Part shown: positions 47,473 through 58,800 of the stretch, in pieces
Numbering within the stretch: the stretch's first letter is position 1
Layout of the letters: every line of letters begins with the position of its first letter
Assembly (NCBI RefSeq): GCF_029962835.1
Contig: NC_080577.1
Coordinates: 2,666,001-2,730,000 of the forward strand
Direction of reading: 5' to 3'
Length of the DNA stretch: 64,000 nucleotides
DNA from: Magnolia sinica
Taxonomy: Eukaryota; Streptophyta; Magnoliopsida; Magnoliales; Magnoliaceae
Position numbers and translations under genes: made by a program
Notes under the pieces: model-generated
What the model was told of the DNA's origin: nothing
What the model saw: only the letters and a program-made list of their open reading frames with translations
Databases searched by the model: none

Positions 47473-47975
47473 GGATTAGCTGCGACCGGGATCCAGCCAG
47501 GTGGGTGCGACCCTGACTGTGGGGCCCACTAGGCCTTGTATATCCACGCTGTCCATCCATTTTTCCGGCTTATTATAGAGCACTGTACCAAAAATGAAGT
47601 ACATTAAAATCTCAGGTGGACCACAGTAGGGATTGAATTCCCACCATTAAAAGCTTATTCGGGGCCACAAAAGTTTTGGATAAAGCTGATATTTGTATTT
47701 TCCTTTCATCCAAGTCTGTATGACCTTATCAACAGATTGGATGGCAAATAAACATTCCGGTGGAACCTAGGAGTTTTTAATGGTGAGCGTTCAATGAACA
47801 ATGTTTCCTTTGGTGGTGTGGTCCAGCTGAGATACCATCTGCTTCTATTTTGGAACCATTCTCTAAATAAGTTGGCAAAACGTATTAAGGGAGTAGATAT
47901 ACAATCCATAAATGGAGGTGGGCCCCACGGTCAGGGTCTCACCCACCTGGCTGGATACGGGGTAGCAGCTAATCC
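47473..47975. mobile_element. 503-bp TIR element (GGATTAGCTGC...GCAGCTAATCC)
   Basis: The ends GGATTAGCTGC and GCAGCTAATCC are perfect inverted repeats, and the similarity runs on through ATCCAGCCAGGTGGGTG and ACCCTGACTGTGGGGCCC for about 60 bases. The flanking bases do not match, so the target duplication is lost or the ends lie elsewhere. Same plan as 33615-34100. Confidence 0.65.
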
Positions 47976-48200
47976 AAGTTCCACGCGTGCACCTATGTTG
48001 GCCCTTGTTGTTTATTTTTCAATAGTAAATATTTCTCATATGCGTGTGGGCCACCTGATGAGTGGACCAGCTTGAGTTTTGGTCCATGGCATGTCCGCCA
48101 AGACCTGCCTGATGAGTAGCCCAGTTCTCGCACTCATGGCAGCGTGATACGTTCTACGGAGAATATTCCAAGACTGGGCCCCGCCCAGGCCTAAGATCCT

Positions 48201-48720
48201 GGAAACAGATTGGCTACTCCCCCTGCTACCAGCCAATGGCTGCTGGTCGGTGCTCTGTAGGCTCCACCATGATGTATGTGTTTCATCCATGCGGTCCATA
48301 TATTTTTATAGATCATTTTATGGTATTAAACTAAAAATGAGTTATATCTCAATCACAAGTGGACCACATTACAGGAAACAGTGTTGAATGAAACTTTTTG
48401 GGGGCCATAAAAGTTTTGGATAAAGCTGATCTTTGTTTTTTCCCTTCATCTGGGTCCGTATGACCTAATCAACATATTGGATGTCAAATAAACAGTACAT
48501 GGGCCTTAGGAGGATTTAAATGGTGGATATCCAAGCATTTTTTTTCTTCTGGTGTGGTCCATTTCAGGTTTATATCCCTCTCATTTTTTGTGTAAGTCCC
48601 TAAAATTATCTTTAAAAATGGATGAACGGAATGGATGAAACACATACATCATGGTGGGGCCCACAGAGCACCGACCATCAGCCCGTGGCTGATGGCAGGG
48701 GGAGTAGCCAATCCATTTCC
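48201..48720. mobile_element. Mutator-like MITE with perfect 9-bp target duplication
   Basis: 520 bases with terminal inverted repeats of about 95 bases. It starts GGAAACAGATTGGCTACTCC and the right end inverted starts GGAAATGGATTGGCTACTCC. It is flanked by TAAGATCCT on both sides (48192-48200 and 48721-48729). A 9-bp duplication and long terminal repeats point to the Mutator superfamily. It encodes nothing and must rely on a transposase from elsewhere. Confidence 0.9.
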
Positions 48721-49739
48721 TAAGATCCTCCTTCTTTGGCCCAAGGTTGGGTCCAGGCCTGACTTTTCAAGCACGGCGACCAGTGATGGAAGACTAAACA
48801 ACTCCATTTCTTTCGATCCAGAGTCGAGTCGGGACTCAGCTGAGTGGCAGACCCAGCAAGATGGCCCAGCCCCACCGCACTGGTCTAACATAATCTCGAA
48901 CCAGTACTGCTGGACTAGCAGCCCGTCCTGAACCAAGCTCAACTCTCTAGCTCGAAGGTTGGCGTGGACTGGGAGACCATCCAGGCCCAGTTGCACCTGC
49001 AGTTAGCCAGTTACCAAGAAACCTACTATCTCTATCACTTACAAGTAATCTCAGCCGTTGATCAGATGGGTTACAATCCGGTGATGGGAAGATTGGAGAC
49101 TAGAAGTGGGACTGGGATGTTGGTTTTTTGGAAGGATATATGGTGACAAGGATGGTGAGATTTAAATAGAAGTGTGGAATGGATGGGGTGGTAATGCAAG
49201 TAGGAGAAGAAAGCATGTATGCAACTGATATAGCTATATAATGGCAAAGAATAATGCCAGAAATAATGCAAGGCAAGATGAAGTTGTAGAAAAAACACAC
49301 ATGGGTGAGAAAGATGCTTTTACTCCAATAATGCTACGTGGATGGAGAATTAGCATCTAACCACACACAATACATATGGTTTCGGTTTCCACACGCTGCG
49401 GACTCGCTTCAGAATCCTTCTAGAATTCTAAAAATACATGGACCAGATAATGGTAAATCAGACGACTTGAATTTCATATCTAAACATGTAATGAAATCCT
49501 CAAGGGTAGGCTACATGGATCCTTACTCTTGCACCTGTGGTAGACTCTCATTTTGTAAATTTATTTTTTTAGAAATAAGAAAAAATTTGAAATAAACACA
49601 TTTAGTAAAACATTTAAATAAAAGTCTTTTTTAAAAAAAATAGTCAATCAAATGGGCGCACCTTTAATGACGACCGCCCATCATGTAGGCCTGTATTAGA
49701 TTTTGTTCATTCATTGTTAGAGGCTAACCTTTAATGTAA

Positions 49740-50250
49740 ACTATCCATTTATGTGGGCCCACCTTGACGTGGATCATCTATCATGTGAAGCCCACCTTGG
49801 TTGTGGGTTGTCCATCACGCTGGTTATTAAATGTGGATCACCAACCATGCAAAGCTGCCTTGGATGTGGATGTGAGGTGCTTATGATCATTAGGTCAATA
49901 TTTGATGTGGACCATCCATTATGTGGGGCCCACTTTGATGTGGTCATCCAATCATGCAACCCCAACTTGTAGGTGAGCCGTCCATCATGCCGGACATTGA
50001 ATGTGTATTGTCTATCACATGAGGCTCAACTTCAAAGGGGCCTTAGAGGCATGTCATTCATTGTTAGGGCTGACTTTTAATGTAAGTTATTTATCATGCG
50101 ATGCCTACCTTAATACGGGTCATCCCTCCTACAGGGCCGATCACCAATGTTAATTGTCCATGACGTAGGGCTCACTTTCAATGCCCATTATTCATCATGC
50201 GGTGCCCAACTTCGATGTGGAGCACCATTCATTTCGTGGGCTCCACTTTC
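49740..50250. repeat. Degenerate tandem repeat of ATGTGGGCCCACCTTGATGTGG / CCATCATG words
   Basis: About a dozen imperfect units of 30-60 bases alternate a 'GTGGGGCCCACCTTGATGTG'-like phrase with 'CCATCATG'. Units differ too much for a simple satellite. It may be an old expansion of the inner part of a GTGGGCCC-type MITE. Confidence 0.55.
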
Positions 50251-50273
50251 TAAAGGTTGTCCATCATCTAAGC

Positions 50274-50812
50274 GGAATCGAATCGGCTACTCCCCCTGCC
50301 AACAGCGATTGGCTGGTGGTCGGTTCTCTGTGGGCCCCACCAAGATGTATGTGTTTCATCCATGCCATCCATCTATTTTTATAGATCAAATTATGATATG
50401 AGACAAAAAATGAGTTATATTCCAATCTCTAATGGACCACATTACATGAAACAGTTTTGAATGAACATTGGCCATTAAAAACTTTTTGGGGGTCATAAAA
50501 GTTTTGGATCAAGCTGATATTTGTTTTTTCCCTTCATCTGGGTCTGTATGACCTGATCAACAGATTGGATGTTGAATAAACAGTATATAGAGCCTTAGGA
50601 GGATTTTAATGGAGGATATCCAACCATTATTGTTTTCCTGTGGTGTGGTCTGCTTTAGATTTTTATCCCTCTAATATTTTATACCAAGCCTTAAAATGAT
50701 CTTTAAAAATGGATGAACGGCATGGATGAAATACATACATCATGGTGGGGCTCACAGATCACCGAACATCAGCCACGGGGCTGATGGCAGGGGCAGTAGC
50801 CAATCCGTTTCC
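50274..50812. mobile_element. Mutator-like MITE, second full copy with perfect 9-bp target duplication
   Basis: 539 bases, same family as 48201-48720, flanked by CATCTAAGC on both sides (50265-50273 and 50813-50821). The terminal repeats read GGAATCGAATCGGCTACTCC and, inverted from the right, GGAAACGGATTGGCTACTGC. It sits 1.55 kb from the first copy, in the same orientation. Confidence 0.9.
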
Positions 50813-52250
50813 CATCTAAGCCACCTTTCCATTAAAAAGACTTTTAAGCTAGTAGTGTTAATCATACGTTATACCCTATATAGAAAAAGGCAATCCATGG
50901 AAAATCAAGATCAAATCTCTCCTTTTGTAAATGTATTAGGAAAAATATTCTCATATACTGGCATGAGATGGAGGATTTTGCACCACACGTACGTGACGTG
51001 ACCTTCATCAGCTGTGTTATACCGTGAACGTGACGAGACGGAAGCGGATTGCATAAAAGGAATCTTTTGGGGCCACCATGATGTATATTTTTATAAACGT
51101 CGTCCATCCATTTTCTCAGTTCATTTTAAGGGATGAGTCCAAAATTAGTCATCCAACGCTCAAGTGGACCACATCAAATAGTGAGCTTGGTTTGTGTTAA
51201 ATGGACAAAGCATTACATGTAAACTGCATTAAATGCCAAAGTCATCTCTGGAGTGGTCCACTTGATCATTACATTTGCTTCATTTTTGTGCTCATGACTT
51301 AAAATGATACGAGAAAATGGATTGACATGGAGTGGATAAAAAGATACATAATAGTGGACCACACAGGAGCATATATGAACGGATTATTGTCCGTGCGGTG
51401 TCCGACGTAATCCGCTTCCTACCTGCCAAAAAATTTACTATGCCACACGTGTTTATTAAATACGGACGTCAGGAATTTCTATACGTATCAATTTCTGTTT
51501 TTTTACATGCGGGTGCTACGTAACTAGTAGACCAGCCTGGTTAATGGGCTAAGAAACCAGACAATGGGAGCAGCTTGATGAATGTCTTGGATTACCCTCG
51601 TGTAAGGTTCATTGCCACTTATCTATAGCAAGTGTTAAAAAATAAAAAAATAAAAAATACAAATTACAATTGATTACATTTCTGATGTTTATGAAAGATC
51701 TGCTAGTTCACGCTGCTGCAAGTGGATTGCGCAGTGCCACATGACATCAAGTTCCATGGGACACGCATGATGTATGTGTTATATCCAACCATTCTTCCAC
51801 TTTTTGAGATCATTTTAGGGAATGGGCCTAAAAATGAGCCAAATCCAAAGTTCAAGTGGACCACATGCATATAGACTAGTGTGAATTGAATGCTTACCAT
51901 TGAAAATGATGTATGTGTTATATCCAACCGTTCATCCAATTTTTGAGATCATTTTAGAGCAGCTTAAAAATGAGGAAAATCCAAAGCTCAAGTGGACCAC
52001 ACCACAAAAACTAGTGGGAATTGAATGTTTACCATTGAAAATTTCTTGTGGCCATGGGAGTTTTGGATCAAAGACTATATTTGTGTTTTCCCTTCACTTA
52101 AAATCCGTGTGATTGAATTGGTGAGATGGCAAATAAACATCATGGGATGGTGGGTGTGGTTGTCCCACTACCTTGTAGTGTGATTTACTTGAATTTTGTA
52201 TCTGCTTTATTTTTGGGCGGATGCCCAATAATGATCCTTGACTTATGTGA

Positions 52251-52254
<4 letters not shown>

Positions 52255-52315
<61 letters not shown>
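52255..52315. repeat. (TA)n microsatellite
   Basis: About 30 TA units without interruption, inside a GTGGGCCC-type repeat. The length is likely to vary between individuals. Confidence 0.95.
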
Positions 52316-52316
<1 letters not shown>

Positions 52317-54365
52317 CACATACATCATGGTAGGCCCATAGAACTTGGTCACGTCAACACACTACATTTGCCACATGCGCGTAGCCTACTTGACCACTGA
52401 ACAGAATATGGGGTCGACTGGGGAAGGGAGTACTGGAACAGACATGATGGGCTAATGTCATAAAATAAAAGTTATTCTATAACTGTTCCATATGGGTTCC
52501 ACAATACTACGTGTACACGGTTTGCTATCGAACTCGTGCTAAAAGTGAGCTCCTCCCAAAAAACCAACCTTGATTTCTGCTCATGTCTTCATGGCTGGGC
52601 CATCCTTTGGACAGCTTGGATGTCCCACACATATGACATATTGGGATTACCCCATAAAAATTAAACGGATGGTCCTGATTTTTTATTTTATTTTTATGTT
52701 TTAGAAACGAAGGGGGAATATACTATTTTCTTCAGTTGCGTTTGCGGATGTTGTACACATCAAATGCAAGAGATACGGGCTCAAGGATTTTTTTAATGGT
52801 GGTGTGGTCCACTTGAGATTTGGATCTGCTTAAGGTTTGGTATCACGTACTAAAATGATAGAGAAAATCGATGGATGGTATGGATATACAAAAATAAAAA
52901 TCATTAAAATGGGCCAACCGGTTTACACCTAATCGCTTTCAGTGTTGTACCCATTAATAGAAGATTTGAGGTAAGTGGAAAATACTTTTTTTTTAAAAAA
53001 AAAAAAAAACAAGAGTAAGGTGCACATGTTCTATTCGCATCTGGTTCTTGAAATGCCATTCACGCCACCATATAAATGCTTTTTTCATAGGAATAGCCAT
53101 GGGAGCGGATTCGGTGACGCCGGGGTCTCACCCAACAAGGTAAGCCATCACGTGTAAATCTCAGTATATTGAGAAATATAAAAGAACATTGCTAAATCCC
53201 ACTACTTCCACTGGTCCATTTCTTTCCAAATCCAGGCTGTTCATCAGGCCACTTGGATTTTACCAGATGGGTCGATTGTTTCTAACCGTCGAATTTCTCT
53301 TTACCCATGTGGCACACGTGATGAATGTATTGGAATGATTTTTTGGGTTACAATGGGCACATCGCGACACTCGCAAGATGAACGGACTGGATTTTGTACA
53401 TACGTGCTGTATTGACACGTGTGTGGAGAGAAAATTGTGAGTCAAACGAACGGGAGCATGTCCATTTTATATGGTGCCGCAGGAATCCTGGCTCATCTGA
53501 ATAACGATTATGAAAGCTTTTGGGGGTTAGCTAAAACGCGTTTTCAATGAAAATATTCCATTTCATTCGACACAATCCTGTAAGCTAATGAAAATATTCC
53601 TTCAGATGTGGTTGTTTTTTGTGATGGTCATTTCTGCAAAAAGAAATTCCTTACGGATGCATCAGGTGACAAGGGAGCTTCCTGGGTGGTGACCCCAACA
53701 TCACGTAGCTCCATAGTGTCTGGATGAATGTGTTTTATTCACGTTCTGTTTGCCAGCTCATTTTAGTGCACATGGCCAAAATTGAAGCATATTCGAAGCT
53801 CTAGTGGACCACTACAGAAAACGGTGGGGATTGAACCTCCACCGTTGAAAGCTTTTTAGAGCCAGGTAAGTTCTGAATCAAGATGATATTTGTATCTTAC
53901 CTTCGTAGGGGCCTATGTGACCTTATGAACAGGTTGGATACAGTGTAGCCCTGGAAAGTTTCAATGGTAGACGTCATTATTCCCACTGTTTCTTGTGGTC
54001 ACTTGAGTCCACGTATACTTCAATTTTAGAAATATGGCATAAAATGTGTTCGAAAAATAGATGGAGACCTAGATAAAACACATACATCACGGTGAGCCCC
54101 ACAGCATACTGACAGCACGCAGCTACCAGGTGTTGGGTTCACCACGCAATCCGCAGCGGCTGTAGGACCTAGATCATGCATCCATCATAGATTGCCTTGC
54201 ACGTATTTCAGTCTGTGTGGTTCAAATCATGGCCTTGCACGTATTTCCGTCTGTTCGATTCAAATCATCTGACACCATCAGTCTGTGCGGTTCAAAACAT
54301 CTGACCGGTCTTGATTGTTACGTGGAATTTGAGTTTAGATTAAACTTGTAATATTTTCTCAACAA

Positions 54366-54437
54366 GCGTTTGTAGTCCAACGGTTAGGATAATTGCCTTC
54401 CAAGCAATAGACCCGGGTTCGACTCCCGGCAGACGCA
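54366..54437 (+). tRNA. tRNA-Gly (anticodon UCC)
   Basis: A full cloverleaf without intron: acceptor stem GCGTTTG with CAGACGC (one G-U pair), D arm GTCC...GGAT, anticodon stem ATTGC/GCAAT with loop CTTCCAA giving UCC, T arm CCGGG TTCGACT CCCGG and discriminator A. Internal A and B boxes are normal (GGTTCGACTCC). The sequence matches the usual plant cytosolic tRNA-Gly(UCC) apart from a T at the wobble-paired acceptor position. CCA is not encoded, as expected. Confidence 0.95.
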
Positions 54438-54453
54438 TTTTTTTTCTTTTTTC
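54438..54453 (+). terminator. RNA polymerase III terminator of tRNA-Gly
   Basis: A run of seven or more T residues starts right after the discriminator base, followed by a further T run. Confidence 0.85.
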
Positions 54454-54711
54454 TTTGTTTTTTTTTAATTTCACCATACACATTTCAGTGCTTAGACCTA
54501 GACCATTCACATGCTGGGCCACGACATGGATGCAACAGGATTTTTGAAAGTTTTCATTTTCTAAGTTTTGGTTTCGTGAACCTCTCACGTGGCACTCATG
54601 TACGAGCCCAGGCAATCATCAGCTGGTCCATAACACTGATGTGGCTTATAGCGCACAAAATGGAAGAAGGATGCCCCTAGCCATCTTGACCCTGGCTACC
54701 CTTTTTCACTT

Positions 54712-54836
54712 TTTTTTTTACACGCACAAGCACCCCACACAGTCACACTAGTGGAATTTCACCACCTATGGATACTCGAACCCTTGACGGGGTGTTGAAA
54801 CTCCTAAGAGTCTACCACCCGAGCAAAAGTAAGGAT
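54712..54836 (-). mobile_element. tRNA-derived SINE with perfect 13-bp target duplication
   Basis: On the minus strand it starts ATCCTTACTTTTGCTCGGG, has an A-box-like GTGGTAGACTC and a B-box GGTTCGAGTATCC, and ends in GCTTGTGCGTGT plus a poly-A tail. CCCTTTTTCACTT flanks it on both sides (54699-54711 and 54837-54849). Short length, pol III boxes, A tail and target duplication are all as expected of a SINE. Confidence 0.8.
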
Positions 54837-55320
54837 CCCTTTTTCACTTAACCCAAGCCCCTGACATCCCTTTTTCGCTTTAGCCCAGGCCCCTTGGGCC
54901 AATGGACCATCACCGTCTGCATTTGGATATGATTCTTATCTTAGGCCCGTTATCGGGTTTCATCATTAACTTAAGCCCAACTAGTAAAACAGGTCCAATT
55001 ATTGCATGGGCCATCCTTTGGTTGACCCTGACGAAGTTGTTGGCACCCCTGTCACAAGCGTGGCTCACCTTTCGATGGTTCACCACAATAAGCTGGTGGG
55101 CCGATCATAGATGGTCATTCCTTAAAAACATAACTCATGAACACTTGACCCTTGTCGTGGTCATTGAACTTTTTCAGTTTTTTTCTGATTGAATGTGGAC
55201 CATTGGATGAATCACAGGAAGCACATGTGCACCCATGATGGGACCCACCAGATGAAAGGTTTTGCTTGAAGCATCTACAGATTGGAGAATGATTTGGACG
55301 CACATTAGATCTGCGGGACC

Positions 55321-55803
55321 TGTTGGGAAGCGCGGAAGGTGAGCCCTCAAGATCTGACGGTCTACACGATGTTTGGAACCTTTACAAAGCAGAAGAACGG
55401 TGCTCCAACGGCCCGCCTATCTACTACTGGAGCAGATGGAACTATTCACACCTCTGATCCTACGGTATATAGTGGTCCCGGATTACGATCTATGAATCAG
55501 ATCGTCCCAAGGACAAGCTAAGATGGACAGACTCTCGTGCACAATGTTTCTCTCTCCGTATACTCTCAGTATTTTGTATATCTTATATTTATGCGAGAGA
55601 GAGCGCGTGCCTTTTATAGGAAAGGAAGGGAGATTGGATGAGACCATATCATCCGGTCTTATCCCTATCTCCTATCATAAATCAAATTCAATTTTGAATT
55701 TGAAATATAACCGAAAAGGAGAAAGGCCGGAAGATGCCTAAACATGTGGGACCCACCCACTAGTGATTGCTCACCAGTGGGCCCCACCGGCCTACGTCCA
55801 ACA
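55321..55803 (-). repeat. 3' LTR of the young copia element
   Basis: 483 bases, TGTTGG...CCAACA. No difference from the other LTR was seen on reading both through. Confidence 0.95.
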
Positions 55804-58800
55804 TCTCCCACTCAATCACATTGTGGGATAGGCACATAAATTTGTCCATTTAGCTCGCCTAATAACAATCAAAGATCAAACATCGCGATCAAAAGAATCA
55901 GAGGCGTGGGACCAGCTGGATCACCAAATCTTCTCACAGGTGCTTAAGTACTAAGTGACCACCTGACTAGTACTCAATAACCCAAGCTTTGCAATGCCTG
56001 TCCTAGTCCGCATGACCACACCGGATGGAGTTAACTCCCGACCTGGAGTACTCGGCCAACATACGCACTTATCCAACTTATCGAGTTATTATGAAAACTT
56101 GATTTTTCACAAACTTCGAATAAAATCAATTCCAAGCAATACTTATATATATATATGCTTTTTAAGAAAAATACTGTTTGCAAAAGTCTAATAAAAACAA
56201 CTCGATACTGCCGGCGGATAAGTCTTCAAGTGCGTATTTATAGTTCTAGAAACTTGGTGTAGCTGTCACGGGATCTTCCCCACGCAGATGTGTAATTTGG
56301 AATTAATCAAGCTGCTTTCCTAGCGTAACTGAGTCTGGCCAATCAAGGACCTTTCGTCATCGTACACTAAAGTAGCAACACTCAATCTCATCCTCATATA
56401 CACAAGAGGAGGGTAGCTAAGGACACAAAGAGTCACCTACGGGACTGGCTACTCGCACGTTGCAATGATTAGATCGAATCAAAGCAATTTGTAGGTAATA
56501 GGTCCCAAGCACGTGGCTACAATCCACGTCGTAAAGTAGACAATACTAGGTGAATGTCGGGTCTACAATACGCAGGTCATTCTACATAAGGTATGACTCA
56601 TCTCATAACCTCATAACCTGGCTTTAATTTCAGGCCATAACATTGATCGCATGTAACGGAATGGTGCGATTTATGTTATTCGACTTTATCAGTCTCATCT
56701 TCAATCTTTATAAGATTGTAGGCGGATACGACTCACTCATATCCTCATCCTTTATTATTCACAATAAAGGAAAGTTCATACCTCAATGTATAAACATAGC
56801 CTCAAATGTACCTCTCTTGTACATTCAAGGTTGGTCAACCCGTGCGAGTGGGTGACCGGCCTGCCGACAAAAATAGAAATCCTTCATGATTTCAAGGTAA
56901 ATGCTGATGATCTTCTTACCTAGTTATATTAGTGTTCAATACTGAATAAAAAGGAATATAATATTCATTAATGAAAGATCAAAGGTACTACAAAATAAGT
57001 ATATCAGTCAAGCTTTCCTCAATCCCATCTGCCTGACGTGAACCTGAAATAGATCTCTAGTTATAAGTTTCGTCATGGGATCAGCCATCATCTCCTTAGT
57101 AAGAATGTAGCTGAGGGCGACCTTCTTATCTCTCACTTGATCACGGACGTAATGATACTTGATCTCAATGTGCTTAAATTTCTGGTGGTGTTTAGGGTCC
57201 TTAACCAAGTTAATGGCAGAAGTATTGTCTATCTTCAGCGATATAGGCTGACGAACACTCGGTACAACACCCAGACTCATTAGAAATCTACGAACCCATA
57301 CACACTCCTGAACTGCAGCACAACATGCAATGTACTCGGCCTCCATAGATGAAAGAGTTGTGGATGTCTGTTTCTTACTCGACCATGAGATAGCTCCTCC
57401 TCCGAGTAAGAATACATATCCTGAAGTAGACTTTCCCTCGTTGGTGTCATTACCCCAAGCAGCATCTGAATATCCTTTGAGCTCGAGGCTTGTGCCTTCA
57501 TAACACAACATTAGGTCTTTTGTTCCTCTAAGATAGCGGAATATATGTTTGACGGCTTGCCAATGAGACTGCCCCGGGTTACTGGCTGACTATGCCTGCA
57601 TAGCTAATATCCGGCCTGGTGCAAAGCATAGCATACATTAAGCTCCCTACCGCACTTACATAGGTACTGAGGACATAGCCAATTTTTCGGCTTCAGTCTG
57701 GGGGACACGATTTTCTGTCTAGCTTGGTAGCTTTATCCATAGGGGTTTCAACACTTTTGAATTTTCCATCCCGAACCGCTCTAAGATCTTTTGTATATAG
57801 GTTGCTTGAGACAAGCCTAAAATTTCTTAGAGCGATCCCCGATGATTTTTACCCCAAGAATAAAGTTGGCTTCACCGAGGTCTTTCATCTCAAAGTTCGA
57901 GAATAGCCAATCTTTAATCAATATTAACAATTGCATGTCATTACCAGCTAACAGGATATCGTCTACATATAGAGATAATATCAGAAAAGATCTTCCAGAC
58001 CGTTTTATATATACACAATGATCTTCTTCACTCATCGTGAATCCAAAAGTGGTGATGGCCAAGTGGAACCTCATGTACCACTGTCTTGAAGATTGCTTCA
58101 GCCCATAGATAGATTTTAGCAACTTGCAGACTTTCTTCGGATGCTTTTTGTCCACATAACCCATGGGTTGTTGCATGTATATCTCTTCTTCCAAGTCACC
58201 ATTTAAGAATGCGGTCTTTACATCCATCTGATATAACTCTAAGTCTAAACTTGCGACAATGGACAAGATCATGCGGATTGAGGAGAACTTTGCAACAGGT
58301 GAAAAGGTCTCCTCGTAATCAATGCCTTCTTGTTGTGTAAAACCTTTAGCAACTAATCGTGCTTTATACTTGTCCACTGTACCATCCTGCCTTTCTTTTG
58401 ATCTTAAGTACCCATTTATTACCTATCGCTTTACGATTGGAAGGCAGAGATCAACAAGTTCCCGGACTTTATTCTTCTCCATGGAGGCGATCTCTTCGTC
58501 CATAGCATTTACCCAATCGGCCGAGTTAGAAGATAATAATGCATCCTGATATGAATCAGGTTCATCATCATCAACTGCAACGCAAGAGAATGTTTGCCCC
58601 TCAATATCGAAGTATCTTCGGGGAATCAATCCTCTTTCGCTTCGACGTAACTCAGGAGCCTGCTGAGATGTCCTCCCACTATCCTGGTGAACTATAGGAG
58701 CATCTTCATCTTGAGGAGCAGAACTCCCACTCTCCTGAGATACATCGGGTATTTCAAAAAGTTCTATTGGAACCTTTTGCTTCATTCGGCTTGGGTATCT

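Larger units (their letters stand above)
47221..54365. other. Intergenic region between ALMT and tRNA-Gly, dense in MITEs
   Basis: No protein gene that I can support in 7 kb. Besides the named elements it holds GTGGGCCC/GTGGACCAC repeats near 51.06-51.4, 51.75-52.35, 52.8-52.95 and 53.7-54.15 kb. A short frame near 53.1 kb followed by a GT-donor-like AAGGTAAGCC lies at a repeat edge and has no partner exon. The ALMT promoter should lie in 47.2-47.5 kb; I recognise no element there. Confidence 0.65.
54438..55320. other. Stretch between tRNA-Gly and the young copia element
   Basis: Beyond the pol III terminator and one SINE I see only dispersed repeat words (GGGCC, GTGGACC). No protein gene. 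The right end supplied the GGACC target site of the copia insertion. Confidence 0.6.

Noticed and set aside
53100-53160. Short ATG frame followed by AAGGTAAGCC, like a first exon
   Set aside because: It lies in dispersed repeat sequence and no partner exon is visible.
54340-54615. 91-codon minus-strand frame near the tRNA gene
   Set aside because: It overlaps the complement of tRNA-Gly and a T-rich terminator; not a protein gene.
55339-55741. Two short frames that recur exactly at 63281-63683
   Set aside because: They lie in the two identical LTRs and have no gene context.
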